DNA from: Trichobilharzia szidati | Taxonomy: Eukaryota > Platyhelminthes > Trematoda > Strigeidida > Schistosomatidae | DNA: 64,000 nucleotides | Direction of reading: 5' to 3' | NCBI GenBank assembly: GCA_944472155.2 | Contig: OX235275.1 | Span: 27,084,865-27,148,864 of the forward strand | In this document: in pieces, positions 33,741-47,360 of the stretch | How the letters are laid out: the number at the start of each line of letters is the position of its first letter | Position numbering within the stretch: position 1 is the first letter of the stretch | The notes under the pieces: generated by a model | Seen by the model: only the letters and a program-made list of their open reading frames with translations | Databases searched by the model: none | What the model was told of the DNA's origin: nothing | Translations under genes and position numbers: made by a program

Positions 33741-36700
33741 AGAATGGTTTTATAAAATCTTGGACTGTTAAACAAGTGATGACTCTTGTTGACCGTCAAT
33801 TCTTTGTTAGGCAAAACCCATACGAAGATAGTTCACAACCAGTCGAATATGGTGCAAGAATCGCTGCGCCAAGAACGGTAAGTCAGATAGAATTTCGGCT
33901 TATTAACCACTATTATCATGACATGGTTTTGTAACAACAGAAGACAAGGGCCAGGCAACAGATCGTTTATTAAGGAAATCAACACATATTTATAGCTTTT
34001 CATGTTAGCAGAAAAACACAGTCTTCTGATTGGTTGTTTCTCACTGAAAGTTAATCTTTCATCTCTTTGTGGCTGTTTCTTGAATGCCAGATCATCTATA
34101 TGCCAACTGTATCCGCCTACGCAAAGTCTACTGTGTTGGTTGTTGAATCACTCTTTGTTCATATTTTTCTCATGACCAATATAGAGGACGTAAACATTGA
34201 CGTAAATTACCACTTACCAATTCGACTAGCAGCCAGCTCTCACCACAGTTTATCTTGAAAATCAACGGAGGGCAAAATGTGGTTAAATACAACTATTCAG
34301 AATACAATCGGGTTCGTCATTCAACCCCTCATCACCTCAGGCGATATATGCGACTTGTATTCATCGAGTTTGTGGTTATGGGGCAGCTTTACATGTTTAA
34401 CAGCAAAATCTGTGTAAATTTGCCGCTATGCTTGACAGGTTGGCCTCCACGGAAATAATGAATTTCAGCACATCGTAGTGTGAAATGTTGATAGAGTTAT
34501 GAGTTGTTCATTTCATTAAATTACTTGCCAGGATAGAAGTGGAATGCAGTTCAGTTTCGTAAATTTATTAGGAGTAATAACTCGGTTTATGTTAGTGTTA
34601 CATTTTGGTGAGCAGTGCAATATTCCAGTCAAGAAAGAAATGAAATTCTTCATTCTTTAACATTGTGATTCCGAATTCTATTTCAATAAACTTTGCTTCA
34701 AACCAGAGATGACACTTAGATACTACTTGTGTTATAATTCATCCGCTCAGCATTTTATGGGGTTAACTGGTTCTACATTTTGCTACTGAACTCATTTGTT
34801 TTAAAATGTTTATTTTTGACGAAATAAATTGTGCAGAATAAACAAGATATAACACGCTTTAGTGAATGCTAAATTGAAACTGATCCATTCTTTCTGGACG
34901 TGATGTGGCGACTGCAGTTCATGGTTTCACGCCTATGGTGAAATAGAGCTAACCCTTTCTGTCTCCGTGCTGAGAAGGCTTGTTTGACATTTGACAAGTA
35001 ATGAGGCGTAGACTGCTGGCTAGTTGGGTTCCTCGGGATGGTAAGAGCCAAAGAAGACTGGAGAGAATTGATGATGTGGCTCAAGATTGTTCTGAATGGC
35101 GCGGACACACTCAATCTTTGTGATTTGTTATATTCAATAAAACCCTATGCATCTTCTTTTTCTTCTATTGTATTACAATTCCTTTACCCTAACAATTGTG
35201 TTCACTATCTGTCTTTTGAATCTCTCCTTGCACCTTTCTGTTTCTTTATGTGCTACATGGAGAGTGGCATCTCGAATTGATGCATAGCTGTGAAAAACCC
35301 TCTGTTGAAACCAGTCAGTCAGTTACGCTTCACAACATCTGCACCATCCTGCCTCATGAAGCACATAAGCGTTACTGTAATTCTATCTTAAAGTGAATAT
35401 GCAATCACTGGTGCTGTGGGAGGCAGCACATCATAAGCGAATCTGTCAAAGTAACTGACGGAGCACTAAAGTTTCTGAACTGTGAAGGTCTCTCACCACA
35501 ATGGGAAGATAACCAGCGCTCGGACACAGGTGGTGCTTTTAGCGTCATGCATAAGTGGGATATTAGCCTTTACTAAACATTTGCAAGAAGACCTACCTGC
35601 AGTATACCTGTTGCTCCACAAGGGGAAATTCGTAGGAAGAGATGTGGACCAACAGCCAAAGTCGCCTCACAAGCCGTTGAATGTGCAGACTTAGATTCAT
35701 CCACAGTGTTGGCGGATAGTGTACAGTCGTCGTCGAAGTTAGATGTTGAAGGGAACTCAAGTGATGAGTGGCCTGATGTAGTCCTTAGCAAAAATAGAGA
35801 CAAAACCACTACACAAGATGTATCGCACTTGAGAGATGGAAAGATGCCTTTTCCCCATGAAGAAATAGCCGACAACAGGAAACCTGATGTCTCCGATAGG
35901 TAGTTTATTTTCCACAAAGTGGGGGGAATGCAATATTTCAGATTCTAAGGCCATGTTCGCACATGGTCTCAGGCTAGTCAAAACAGTTTTAGATAAGCTA
36001 CTCTCTACAAAGTAGCAAGCATAAACACCAACAGTCTGCATAGAGTTAACCAAAAGGCTGTCTCCGCAATAAGTCAGTTGGTGTGTCTTCTTCAAATCAC
36101 ATTGAATTTAAGAAATAAGACGGATGACATTTTGAGTTATCCTTTTACTCCCAAGGGATTAGGCATTTATCTCGGTGCATAATTATGCCTGGCAGGATGT
36201 ATTAAAGGGCGTTCCAATTAAATAAACGTTATTGAATGGTGTCGCTCAGGTGATGAAATCATTATCATTAGGAGATGTCGCATAGTACACGTTCTGCAGT
36301 TTTACAGTTACCAAACATCTGTGAGTGAAATTCGGGGGTAACAAACTGAAATAACAATTCGCTGCATTATTGTCTGCAGTCTGACAAGTTAATGGCTTTA
36401 GACGGGTGGCGTGATTACCTCTGAGAACACGGATATCATGACTATGACGGGATCACCACAAGTATCTGGAATCTGTGACAGTGGAGTTAGCCACCAAAAG
36501 TTCACGATGCGTAGGGCAGATTCACTAAACTGCAGAGGAGATGGGGTAATTAAGTACCTCGAGAAATGCTTACTATTTGGTGACTCAGAAGCTGAAGCAC
36601 ATGAAAGTGAATCTTGCGAACTTCTACTATGCAGACTAAAATGCATGGGACGAGATATCGATCTCATCGAAATATACCTCACTCTCAGTTGTCTCACACA

Positions 36701-39700
36701 GAAACCAGTCTCATGAACATTCAAATCGACAATTTCAGTGGAATCGGCTGGACAAGTTTTACCACGCCACCCTCATAAAATCCCTTCCATCATTGGCCGA
36801 TATAATGTCCCGTTCGATTGTCTCATCAAGAAACCTGTAATTTGTGATTCTTAGAACTTTGTCTCTCAAACACCAACCTGGTTATCTCGTACAGAGAAGA
36901 TGAGAATCACAAGCAAAATCTGCCATCTCTAGTGAGAGGAGGAAGTGATCACGTTGTGCTCACGTTTGACTTCACAGTTCGCGCAGTAACCCGAAACTGA
37001 AAGTGATAAACAAATTAAAGTAGCCGTTCACACAACTGTGTGTTCTGCATAAAATAAGGAACTGCGAATCTGTCGTGTTCCCCCACATAATGCAAGACGT
37101 TACAAATCCCCTGTGTAATAGTGCTTGGCAAAAGTGTTTGGAGTATTGACAGAAAGGAGGAGGGTGTAGCCATGTAACCTTAACAAAATATCGAGATATC
37201 GTCAAAGTTTGAGAATATTTTGATTTTGCTTCTCGTCTCTATTGCAAAAGTCTGTATGCAGGTAGTGAGAAAGATGGATTTTGCCAACACAGATATGTAC
37301 ATTCATATGTTGAGTGTTTTTGAATTCGTATTCTAATGGCATAATTTCTACGTGGGAATTTTTATTTCTCTTTTTATGATACAGCATGCACGTATCCTGG
37401 ATGGTTTAATCGGTCATCTCAAGCGAGGTGTGAAAGTTTCGTGTGTTTTGTGCGACAGTGGATACTTAATAGCATGTATGGCTGTTCTCGTAAGTCCTTT
37501 CACAAAACAACGAAGATTTTTTGTTTGTGTTAAACACCACTCAGTCGTGGATATCGATTTCAGACACTCTACAGTCTGTACCTTGTCCATTGGTTGTTCA
37601 AGGGTAGAATACTCACCATCCACGCGTGTGGTCCACGTCTCGATTCCCCTGTCAACACAGTCTTAAATCTAGCTTAGCTGACAGTGATTCTGGCAAAACG
37701 TGTAGATAATAATAATTTGCTTTATTCCAGAAACAGTACTAGTGGTACAGTGTGGAATTCTCAGCGCATGTCTACAATATTTGCATCTAAATTTACAAAC
37801 ATTTAAAAGGAGTATTTTAAAAAAATAAATTTAAAGACACCAACAGCAAAAAAATTAGGATAAACACAAAATAATTGTAGATGCGAAAAAGTACCAAGAA
37901 GTAGAAAGGAAAATAAACATCATATAATAATAACAACTCAGTATTGGGTTGTGGAAGCTATGATATGATTATGCATGGTGACAGTAAAGCTATAGTCATA
38001 CAAGAAGTTATGAAATGATATTTAAGAATGTTTATCGCCAAGATGGTCAGGTTATTTGGTTGAAACAACTCTAAACAATCATAAAATAACATTTCAGGGT
38101 TGTTGTTTTGTTTTCTATTGTCAGGTCTAATGCAGTGTTTGTAGTGGTAGTGTGAGTAATCCTGAATAATACAAAATTTTTTAAGGTGGTGACTATGGCG
38201 TTCACAAGCAATGATTGACAGTTTAATATTGTCGAAAAGTATAGAAAATAAGAAAAAACAACCACAAAACTAATAATTACGTGATGGTTAATGATAGGAC
38301 AATTTTGTAATATTCATAGTGCTAATAGAGTCGGAACCAGTGGATGCACAATAGAAGGAATATAGTAAAGAACAAAAAAGGAAGCCAATGTTAATAATTT
38401 AGGTAGCTAAGTATGTTTGAGAAGGAGTTCACTATAGAATACAAAATAAGAAAGAAATAAAAGAGCCTAAAATTATGTTGTTAATAACAAAGCAAGTCAT
38501 AGGTTTCACGCTTAACATTGTCTCTGTCGCTTAGAACACGGGCCAAGTATGGTATCGTTGAGTTCCTGTACTTGGTTTTACGAGCATAGATTATTTTATA
38601 CTGATTTCTGGTTTTACTTGATGAGATACAAGGAGAGAGTTGGGAATAGAGGGAGTGTTGGGGGTCGGAGAGTATGGTTTTTGACCATTTTTCGCATGTA
38701 TTCAGATGCCTTTCAACTAAAGTAGTGACGAGCTGACTGAGTTTTACACCACTAGTCCTACTGAATACCTTCAACATCCTTCTCAGGATGGTATAGTCCT
38801 TTTTCAGTAGACCAGGAAAGACTAACGGGGAGCAGTAAAGTAGAATAGGTAAGATACAAGAGTTGACAAATCGTGAAAGTAGAGGCTACATATCTCACTC
38901 CGTGAAAACATAACAAGCTCTACTGGAACTTCGAGGCTCAGGCCCTGACGCTATATGTTCCGCTTGAGACGCAGGAGGATAAATAGTCTGTGCTCACAAC
39001 CATCTGATCACACTTTGTTCCTATGACTTGTTTGTAGACTTGAGTATTTAACATCAATAATATGCGATGGTATTTTGTTTGTCGCGTGCACGAGGAGTTA
39101 TAAAGGGTGTTGAGCAGATGCATTCTACTCAGATATCACAAACTCACTGAAATCTGCTTCATAAGATATTGTTGCTTGTGTTATGTCTTCAACTGCTAAT
39201 GAAATGCCTTAGTTCATTGATGAAAATTGAGCATTCCGTTGGTAAAACGCTATGGGAATTTCTGATGTATATCAATTTATGTTGCTGGGGATATCTCTTA
39301 GTTGAAATCCTTCATTTATGTGACTCTCATCTTAGCTCAAAACGTAAATTACTGCGCATATCCAGATTCACTTCATTGTCACTGATGTTCCTTGGAGTGT
39401 TTGCATAATCAGTGTGCATTCATACGGTAGTTATATATATACACTGAACACTGTTATCAGTATTCAATAGTTTAGAACTGAGGAAACCATCATGAACACT
39501 AAACAGTTTGATACATACTCCATGTGTGATATCAGAAATACGTGTTCTCAAACGAAGCTACATAACAAGACTACTAACCAAGACATAGAGTCGAACCAGG
39601 CCAACTTACATTCCTGAGCATCATTTAGTCAGTGGCCAGTCAGGAAGAGAAGGCACACTGAGCGTGAGTGAAGCTAGCAACTTCATCCTGTAAAAATAAC

Positions 39701-42700
39701 ATAAGCTCTGCTTAAACTTCATCACTCATACACCAATACTGACTTACGTTTTTGCTTTATGTATATTTTGTACTGCTTCTTTTGTTTTTAAAGGTCACTG
39801 CTAAAGGTATAGTTATAGGAGTTCAAACTAATCTTGCCTTGACCATTATAAATTATGAGAATATTGAAAAATGGGTTGCAAATACTGATCGTGTGAAATC
39901 ATTTGGTTTTAAAAAACATGTACCATTCCTACTTTTCACTCGTGATCACACAAGTAAATATGTGCCCGGTGAAGGACTTGATGCGATTTACTATCATGGA
40001 GATGATCCACGTACCTTGAAAGTAGTAAGTTATTTAATAATGAGCACTTTTCATCATCAACAACTTCTGAAATGCTGCCATGTTGTTGTTGTCTTAATTC
40101 ATGACTGATTCATTCAGACACTGCAAAGTCAACTTCATAAGTAGGAAATTTCGTGAGTGAAATTTTTCAAAATATTTAGTACATTGTAATCGTATCTTTG
40201 TTGATAAATATGAATAACTTTTTTATTAAAGCATCATTCATTTCTCAGCAGTCATTTTGTGCTTGCGTTAAATGTTCACAAACCATTCAGGTGGTTGGAG
40301 TTCGATTCTCGGCTAGTGCACTCGTAAATCCTGCCATTTGGGGTCAAGTAGTGAATCTGGAAAAGACAGAAGATTAACCGTGAGGTTAGCAACCAGATTG
40401 TGTGAAGGAAACACCACCAGTACTGAAACTTAAAATCAGTGGGCCTCATATTTCACTCGCACAATCCTAATACTTCACTGTGTGTACTGGAATGATTCTG
40501 TAGGGTTCACTGGAAGCTTAGAAGTAGTGTCAAAATGTATACAGTGTTCAGCGTATCACAATCATTACAGTTTGATTTGAAGCATGACTCTTGGTTCCTC
40601 TGAAATATACTTCAGATTGCAACTACTTAATGGTGTTGACATAGTTTCATTCTGTAGTTTTGTTGCCTGGTATTACAGTGAATAAGCGACGTATTAGGGT
40701 AGCGCACAACTTGTAGGACATGTTTTTCTACTTTCTGTTCTTTTTATTAAGTAATCAATTGATGTGTTTGAGTTGAGATTAAGATGACAGTCACAGGTAA
40801 CTTGATAGGGCACCTCAACGACAAACTGGTCTCCTTTAGTGAATCTTTCGTGTCGAAGTCAGTCTGGGAGAATCTCACTAGCAGTTATGACAAATTTAAG
40901 TGTATTGAATTCGCATAATAGTAGGGATAATAATTTGCTTTATTCCAAAACAGTGATTATGACACAGTGTGTATTTCTCAGCATTTGGTACAATATTGCG
41001 AAAGGAAGCACAAATAATATAACAGAGTATGCGTGACCAGAATTGATATTGCCGGCATCTTGGTGTAAGCGATGATGATCTTGTCAAAAGCATACAAAAA
41101 GTGTAAAATAATGATGATAATCATATTGATAACTAGCATCATAAGTTCAGTGGAATTGTGTCAACATAGATTACAAATACAAGAGGATACAAGAGGCTAA
41201 TTAGATAGTAAGCTGTAGGTTTCACGCTTAACACTATCTCTGTGACATAGAACGCGGATTCAGTGGGTTTTGTTGAGTTTTGCGCTTAGTTGTACGAACA
41301 TATAACGCTTCACCATGACTCATAGTCCTACGTCATGAGATGCAGAGGCAGATTTGTGAATAGGGGGGTTGTTGAGAGTCAGACATTATGGATTTAGTTC
41401 ATTTCTCTTGTGAGTTCCGATGTCTGTCCACTACAACAGTAACGATCTACTTGACTTGGTGGCACACTACTTGCCTGTCCTACTGAGTAACTTCAATACC
41501 CTTCAAAAAATATCGCAAAGTCCTTTATGAGTAGCCCAGAGAAGACTAAGTGGGGCAATAAAGAAAAATAGATAAGATTGATTCTTGAACAAAGAATATT
41601 CTTTTCGGTAACTTCATCATCAGGTTCGGTAGTTATATATCCATAACAATACTCCCGTCCTTCACATGATCATTCATCCATCTGAGGTTTATATTCAATA
41701 TGCATAAAACTTGATATGAACATGACTCATGAGAACTTATTACCCCTCATTCGTTGTCATTCATAATCATTTACTTTGTTATATTGTCGTTCAATTTAGT
41801 ATTACGATTTCACATATTACCACATACACACATATATACTTCGGACTACAATCTATTGACAATCTGATTGCAAATAACTTTTGAAATTCTGATCTAAATG
41901 ATTCGATGTTACTCTTTTTAAAGACCACTAATATTGTCACTAATAATGATTCTTTCATTATTAGGGAACGATATACAACTGTAGAACCTGATGAGGAAGT
42001 AATCGAAAGGAATATTCTTTGTTCAATAATGAATCTTTTTGAAAATGTTTATCTATAATCAGATGAAAAAAGGATATATGAAAGAATTAACAAATTGCAG
42101 ACCTGTAGGTTGAGTGATTCCTGATTGTCTTGAGTTCTTAGTGTAGAAGGCCAGGGGAGATATCCTCCGAGAAAGCGACTAGATATGCGATGAACATGAA
42201 ACGTTAGCATAAAGAGCTGTTCCAAAGTATTTGATACTTCAATTAGATCCTATTACAGTGTACTAAAATGCTGCAAGCATCATGTGAATAAAGAAATTCA
42301 CGCCGACCACGTTTGTGCCTGAAAATGAAGTTGATTGTCTGCCATTTAGAGGGATCTTAGTTAAGTCGATTAAACTTAGACCACTGGCTGATGTCCGACA
42401 AAAAGCGATTCAGTTTGAAACAGTAAAATCAGGAAGAAACTGATAACGAGACAGTCAAATCACCAGTATATTTAACGAAGTTGATTTCGTCCTCCAGGGT
42501 TAAATCGTGTAAGAAGACAAGCTTTACTGCTTCTCTGGAGATGTGAAGTATTGAGAAGTAAATATACTCAGGTTCTTTCGTTGCTTGATACTGCCATTCT
42601 ACCAACGAGTCAAAGTAAGTAATAAGGTTTCATTATTCGATGATTTTAGTTACAGGATCGTTTGAGACCCGGTGGTCGCCTGATTTATGAAAAAAGTACT

Positions 42701-44593
42701 GGAAGCGATGATCCTGAATTAATGGTGGTAGATAAATTATCCAACGGCTCATTGTATGAAAGATCACTGACTGATGTGATGATGGAATCTGCTAAAGAAG
42801 AAGAAGTCAAAGAAGGAGAAAGGGAAGAATCGGGAGGTGTGGAGGATTTATTGCCGCCTCGACCTGTTCTCCCTGGGTAAGACTTATTAATTAGAGTGTA
42901 TTAGTGTGTGCTTGTTTACCTTGTCGAAACATTTGATTCTAATAAGTTCACCGTTATTGTGGAAGTAGGGTTAACCAACATGATAGTATTAAATAGTGTC
43001 TTCATATTTATGTGAGTTATTGAAGTGAACCAAATGAAGTGGGTAGCTACCGATACCCGTTTGCATGCAACGCATATGGATGTTGCACTTGTGACAATCA
43101 AAGATGTGAGAGATGCTCACAAGTTAGTTCAGTGTTTCAATATAATGTACCAAAACATTTGTTGAATATTGGGATATGAGCATGCCCATCCTTAACACCT
43201 TCTCTGTTTGCCCATCAGACACCGAGTTGATGCCACGATCCAGAGAGTCACAGACGACATAGGATGCTCAGACTAGACAGTATTTGATGCGTGCCGATAT
43301 CCCTTCTATGAGGTATGAACAGGAGTTAGTGATGTCAGTGTTTCAGAGTGATCTCATACTTGCAAAAATTCACCCAACTGCTCATCTGATTTCTATTTGC
43401 AACAGCATTTCCTCTGTTTACCGTTGAACAGAGGAGAGGGATTTATCAGAATTCATCTTGATTTGCGTTTAAATATTCTCATTTACATACCAGAAGAGGT
43501 AGATTTGAAAAGGACAAGGTTTGACCCCTCATCAAGTCTACGGACATATTGATGGAAACGTGAGATTCGAAATGTCCCCATCTTTTATAAGTGAAATGAC
43601 TCAATATCTCACGGAATGGTGACAAAAAGGTGGACATTTCGACTGACGGTAACACTAAAAATCGACTGAAATTCTAACTCTAATCAGTTTACCCAATCAA
43701 CTGATATCAGGGTACTTTGAATGAAAGTTTGTGTACGGTGAACAATCCTTTCACATTCTGATTACAACTGGTGAGACTGGTGTTATACAAGTGTGGGTAG
43801 TGAATCGTTATTATTAACTTATTATTTCAAACTGCTGAGCTTAACTCACGACACCTTAGTGATCAATTATAGTCAAATGAAGAACATTTGTTTCGTGAAC
43901 TGTAGATGCATGTGTAACTGCTATCTCACAGTTCTTTGTAGTATTATAACGAGAAATGTTTGGCAGAATATAATTTCATTGGAAAAGCAGTATGCCGCTT
44001 TATGCAAAGAAGTCTTCATTTCCTGATTGATTGGAAGGCAGACTACAAAACTCCAGATATACTAGCGCCATCTCTTTTCATTTGATGCTGTACAGCATTA
44101 TTATGCTCCTTTTGTTATTTCATTTCCTTACTGATAGATTCTCCTTGTTGTAATGTACAATTACGAAGATAGAATTCACGAGTCCTTGAAATTCTGACCG
44201 AATTAGCTGGATGGACAACGAGACTGGTCTCGTAACTTGAAGGTCCCATATTGGATCCTTGGTCGAAATATGGATGTCCATTACTGAGGAGTCCCAAAAT
44301 AGGAGAAAAATAGCCTCATCCAATGCTTCCTGGTTTTCAATGACCCCACTATTGATAATAACAGTTATATTGATTATTGTTCATCCTAACTGGTATTGCC
44401 TACTGTCCGTCTTCAAAATCAAGAATTATCCGTGCTAATATTATTCCCGTTTTTGTCACTATGTTTCTGTTGCAGATTACCCGATTACGACGAACTGCTT
44501 ATCACATCGTCACAAATCAAGTGTATTCCAGACGTTGAAGTATTGCTACTGTTGGTCTGTATTGCTGTCATCTCATGCATCATACTATTCTAA
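33741..44593 (+). CDS. PIMT-like, tail-anchored protein, gene 3
   Basis: Join 33741-33877, 37385-37489, 39794-40024, 42656-42876, 44476-44593. Same structure as genes 1 and 2. Own replacements: LDGLIGHL (V to I) in exon b, EKWVANTD (I to V) in exon c, and a linker KEGEREESGGVEDLLPPRP in exon d instead of KTGEGEELGGVEDLLPPRP. That linker is closer to copy 0 (EEAEREESGGVEDLL) than to genes 1 and 2, hinting at a mosaic history. Altered motif I is retained. All recognised exons are open with GT-AG junctions. The array ends ~740 bp after this gene. Confidence 0.8.
35482..36990 (+). mobile_element. Degenerate CR1-like 5' coding part, unit 3
   Basis: Counterpart of 10250-11770 and 22606-24110; open at 36411-36716 with the same endonuclease-like motifs. 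Confidence 0.55.
37707..38890 (-). mobile_element. CR1-like 3' end, unit 3
   Basis: Counterpart of 12470-13640; minus-strand frame open 38777-38481. Confidence 0.75.
40925..41580 (-). mobile_element. Second CR1-like 3' end, unit 3
   Basis: Counterpart of 15640-16300, decayed. Confidence 0.55.
41587..41627 (-). ncRNA. Hammerhead-like motif, minus strand, unit 3
   Basis: Counterpart of 16310-16350, with CTGATGA, GAAA and the AAGAAT/ATTCTT stem intact. Confidence 0.42.
41984..42024 (+). ncRNA. Hammerhead-like motif, plus strand, unit 3
   Basis: Counterpart of 16707-16747, same sequence as unit 2 (stem II GG...TC). Confidence 0.5.
44185..44325 (+). mobile_element. Degenerate tRNA/hammerhead-type SINE, unit 3
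   Basis: Counterpart of 18930-19065, with TTACTGAGGAGTCCCAAAAT followed by AGGAGAAAAATAGC, the best preserved GAGTCCC...AGGA...AAAA spacing of the four relics. Confidence 0.4.
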
Positions 44594-45337
44594 TGTGATG
44601 AGTGAGCAGAGACTGAACACTGGAGTGCATTCCACTCACATCATATGTGATATTTGTTGAAATCGTGAATATGTTCTGATCGTGATCACTGCAGTTCAAA
44701 CCACTTGATTGTCTTTTATTTAAAAGGTTTTGTTTCAAACCACAATAACATTCGACATTTCTCTCCTCCAAGATTCACTCTCATCACCATCATCATCATC
44801 ATCGATATTCACTTCTCATCTTCTCTTGCTTATACTTATGTATCGACAGAGAAGATAACTGTGTCATCGTTTCAATACACTAATTTCTCCCTCCATGTGT
44901 TCATTATTGGAGTGCCTTGTGATTGTCAGTCTGTGTGTTTGTGGTCGCATTAAATCGTGTGATGTGCTTGCAGCATTCTCTAACTGTATTGTCTTTGCAA
45001 ACATTCGATATATTTTCAGTTGATATATCTGGGTGTACTAACAGTATTACAAGTATTGTCATTATAATTTGTTGTTGTTATTATTATTAGTGCCATTATT
45101 ATTATTGTCGTCATTCGTCCATCACACTGTGAGTAGAGCTTATGATTTAAAGAGAGCATCTCCATTGCATTGAGTTCCTTGTCATGACGTTGATTTGGCT
45201 ACAAAACTGTCCACAAACTTTCAGCTTCCTCTTCACATGATCATCGCCGTATCAGTCATGGATCTGTAAGCAGTCGCTTCCGAATCCATTCACTTCGATT
45301 TACTTCAGCATAGTCATGGAGCAATAGCCTCCTGCTT
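44594..45337 (+). repeat. Trailing spacer of the array and its right edge
   Basis: Matches the spacer after each gene (6682, 19338 and 32202 onwards) as far as ATAGCCTCCTGCTTG, then departs at about 45337 where the other units continue with TTCAGCATTTTTCGGAG. No further copy follows in the window. Confidence 0.8.
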
Positions 45338-45680
45338 GATTCACTGTCTGTGAGGTTTACTTTTGTGTGATCACTCTTGACTGTCTATCTGAAGTTGAGT
45401 GTCTGGAAAAGTGGCAAGTTGGTGATCAAAGTGTTCAGCTGTCTCTTGCAAATGATTTGAGTGATCCGCTGAACCTTTTGCAGCATAAAGGAAAAACACT
45501 GTGTGAATTATTGTCAATTTATTTTGCCTTGGGATCAGAGTGGGACATATGTCTTCAACAGCAGATCTCCATTTTTTATCCTCTTCTGCATAGTGCTCTT
45601 CAAATGACCTCACAATTGCTCATAAGCTGTCATCTACTCATCAAGCAGTTTATCTTCTTTGTTACCTTCAGTATCATTTC
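45338..45680. other. Unassigned sequence after the array
   Basis: A 117-residue frame (plus, 45367-45720) and a shadow minus frame exist, but no family motif is visible. It may belong to the degenerate RTE that follows. Confidence 0.3.
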
Positions 45681-46190
45681 CAACTCACCGTCTACAATTC
45701 AGGTTGCACTCGATTTCTAACATGGGGTGTGATGTCACTCAGCAATATCTCAGCCAGTGTTTTCTGATGTGTTTCCATTTTCTTCGGCATATTTGTCGAG
45801 CAATAAGTTTTTGACTGGTTCGTTCTCAGAGTTCCTCGTTGCCAATTCTTTCTGAAAATGTGGTCTTCAGTGTGGGCCAGAGAAGGCAACTGTTCACAAA
45901 ATTCTGAAGCCAGCTGTTGGAAATGCTTTCTGTGAAGCGTCACGTTCCTGACACAAATGGAAGAAATGAATAAAATCGAGCTAAAAAATCCAAATTTAAC
46001 TCTTCGTGATGAGTGCAGACAATTTCTGAATTGATTTCAGAGTGATGAATGTCAGCCATGGCCTGCCAAATTTTGTACTTTTGACATTCTAATCCGTGCA
46101 TCTAAATTCAGTTGAAACGTCGCTTCCAGGATAATTGAAGGAGGTGGCCACTTTTCAATTCCTTCAATTGATTTTGAATAATGCTTGTTG
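45680..46190 (-). mobile_element. Degenerate RTE-like retrotransposon fragment
   Basis: On the minus strand, with frameshifts, VATSFNYPGSDVST (the F.YLGS.VS motif) is followed by ARIRMSKV and later TLRTNQSKTYCSTNMPKKME, which matches LWERTNQKPVxxQIxxRKWx of RTE C-terminal regions. No complete domain remains. Confidence 0.55.
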
Positions 46191-46549
46191 TTGTTGGTGG
46201 TGGTGATTAGTCATCTTCACCCGGAGTGACGTGGAACTCAAGAATGTAGAACAAACAAGAAATTTGGAAAGAAAGTGACTTTCTACTAAAGACAGTAGGT
46301 TGAATGGAGTATTTGTGTTTGTCAACCGATGCGTAGAATGATAGGAATTAAGAAATGGTCAGGCCCTTCATTAAACTGTCGACTCGAGACTACGGAAATG
46401 CATCACTAGAGCAAGTGTAAAATCTATACTATATGCTTGACGTATATGTCTGCAGTATTAAGCTTTCTTCACTTATTGGGTATTTCATTCATTCAAATTT
46501 CCTGCGGCCTCGTATAATAACAGACACCAAAATGGAGAAGACTTCTAAC

Positions 46550-47330
46550 TCAGGTGGGTGATATTCATCTAGTTGTGTTCTTTGAACTGGTCTATTTAAT
46601 TGAGAAGCTTTCGTAGTGCTTCTCGGAAACATCTTCATTGTAGGATTTAGTATAAAATGCACTCACTTGAATTCTCCATGAATTATTTAATTAGATCTCC
46701 TGGCTACCATTGTGGTGACTGTTTGGTGACGTACGTACCAATTGATCATATTCACTGACTTTTAATTTGAGCTTTCTTGTCATGTGATTCACTTAGTATT
46801 AGCTGGTAAATTTCGTCTATACGTAGGGGGTATACAGCTAGAGTCCGCTGATACAAATTATTAATGTAATCCACAGAAGTGTTCACTGCTGGGGTCGTGT
46901 CTACCAGTTGGAGCTGTTCACCGTTTGCAGAATAGTCTTCGGATGGGATGAGAGGCTCCTGCAAAATCCAGAGGATACAATACGGTTAGTAATGAAGCAA
47001 GTAGACAGTATGGATCAGTGAGAAGACGAGATGTCGAGCAGCACACTGTATTTTTAATTTGTACTCCGAAGTTATGCATATTTTACAATGAATCGTTTCA
47101 AACAAAAATTAGGTGCAATGTTTCCATTTTTAACATCTAACAAAATGTATAGTAATGTGTTTATCAGTCGCTTAAAGATTCACTTGAGTACCAGGCTTCC
47201 AGAATTTCCATGGCTGCGTTATCGGTGTTTCCTCTGTTTAAAATTTCTACATCATCTCAATTAAATCGATGCCAGTAATTATCTGCATGGACTGATATGA
47301 AAGAATATACATGTCAAGTCTTCTTTTTGA
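46550..47330 (-). mobile_element. Degenerate PLE 3' fragments
   Basis: Minus-strand pieces read IDEIYQLILSESHDKKAQIK (near 46815-46755), an altered GAAGATG...GAAAGCTTCTC motif (near 46640-46600), and in 47330-47170 DVEILNRGNT...EILEAWYSSES. These are the region between GIY-YIG and the terminus of the second PLE family, rearranged and broken. Confidence 0.5.
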
Positions 47331-47360
47331 TGTGATTTTGTTCTCTGAGCTGGATAGTTA

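Larger units (their letters stand above)
32202..44593 (+). repeat. Tandem array unit 3
   Basis: About 12.39 kb from the end of gene 2 to the stop of gene 3. Shares with unit 2 the ~44 bp near 39007 and ~19 bp near 35372 that unit 1 lacks, suggesting units 2 and 3 are the closer pair over most of their length. Confidence 0.9.

Noticed and set aside
45367..45720. 117-residue frame just beyond the array as a flanking gene
   Set aside because: No motif; an equally open frame exists on the other strand and RTE debris follows immediately.
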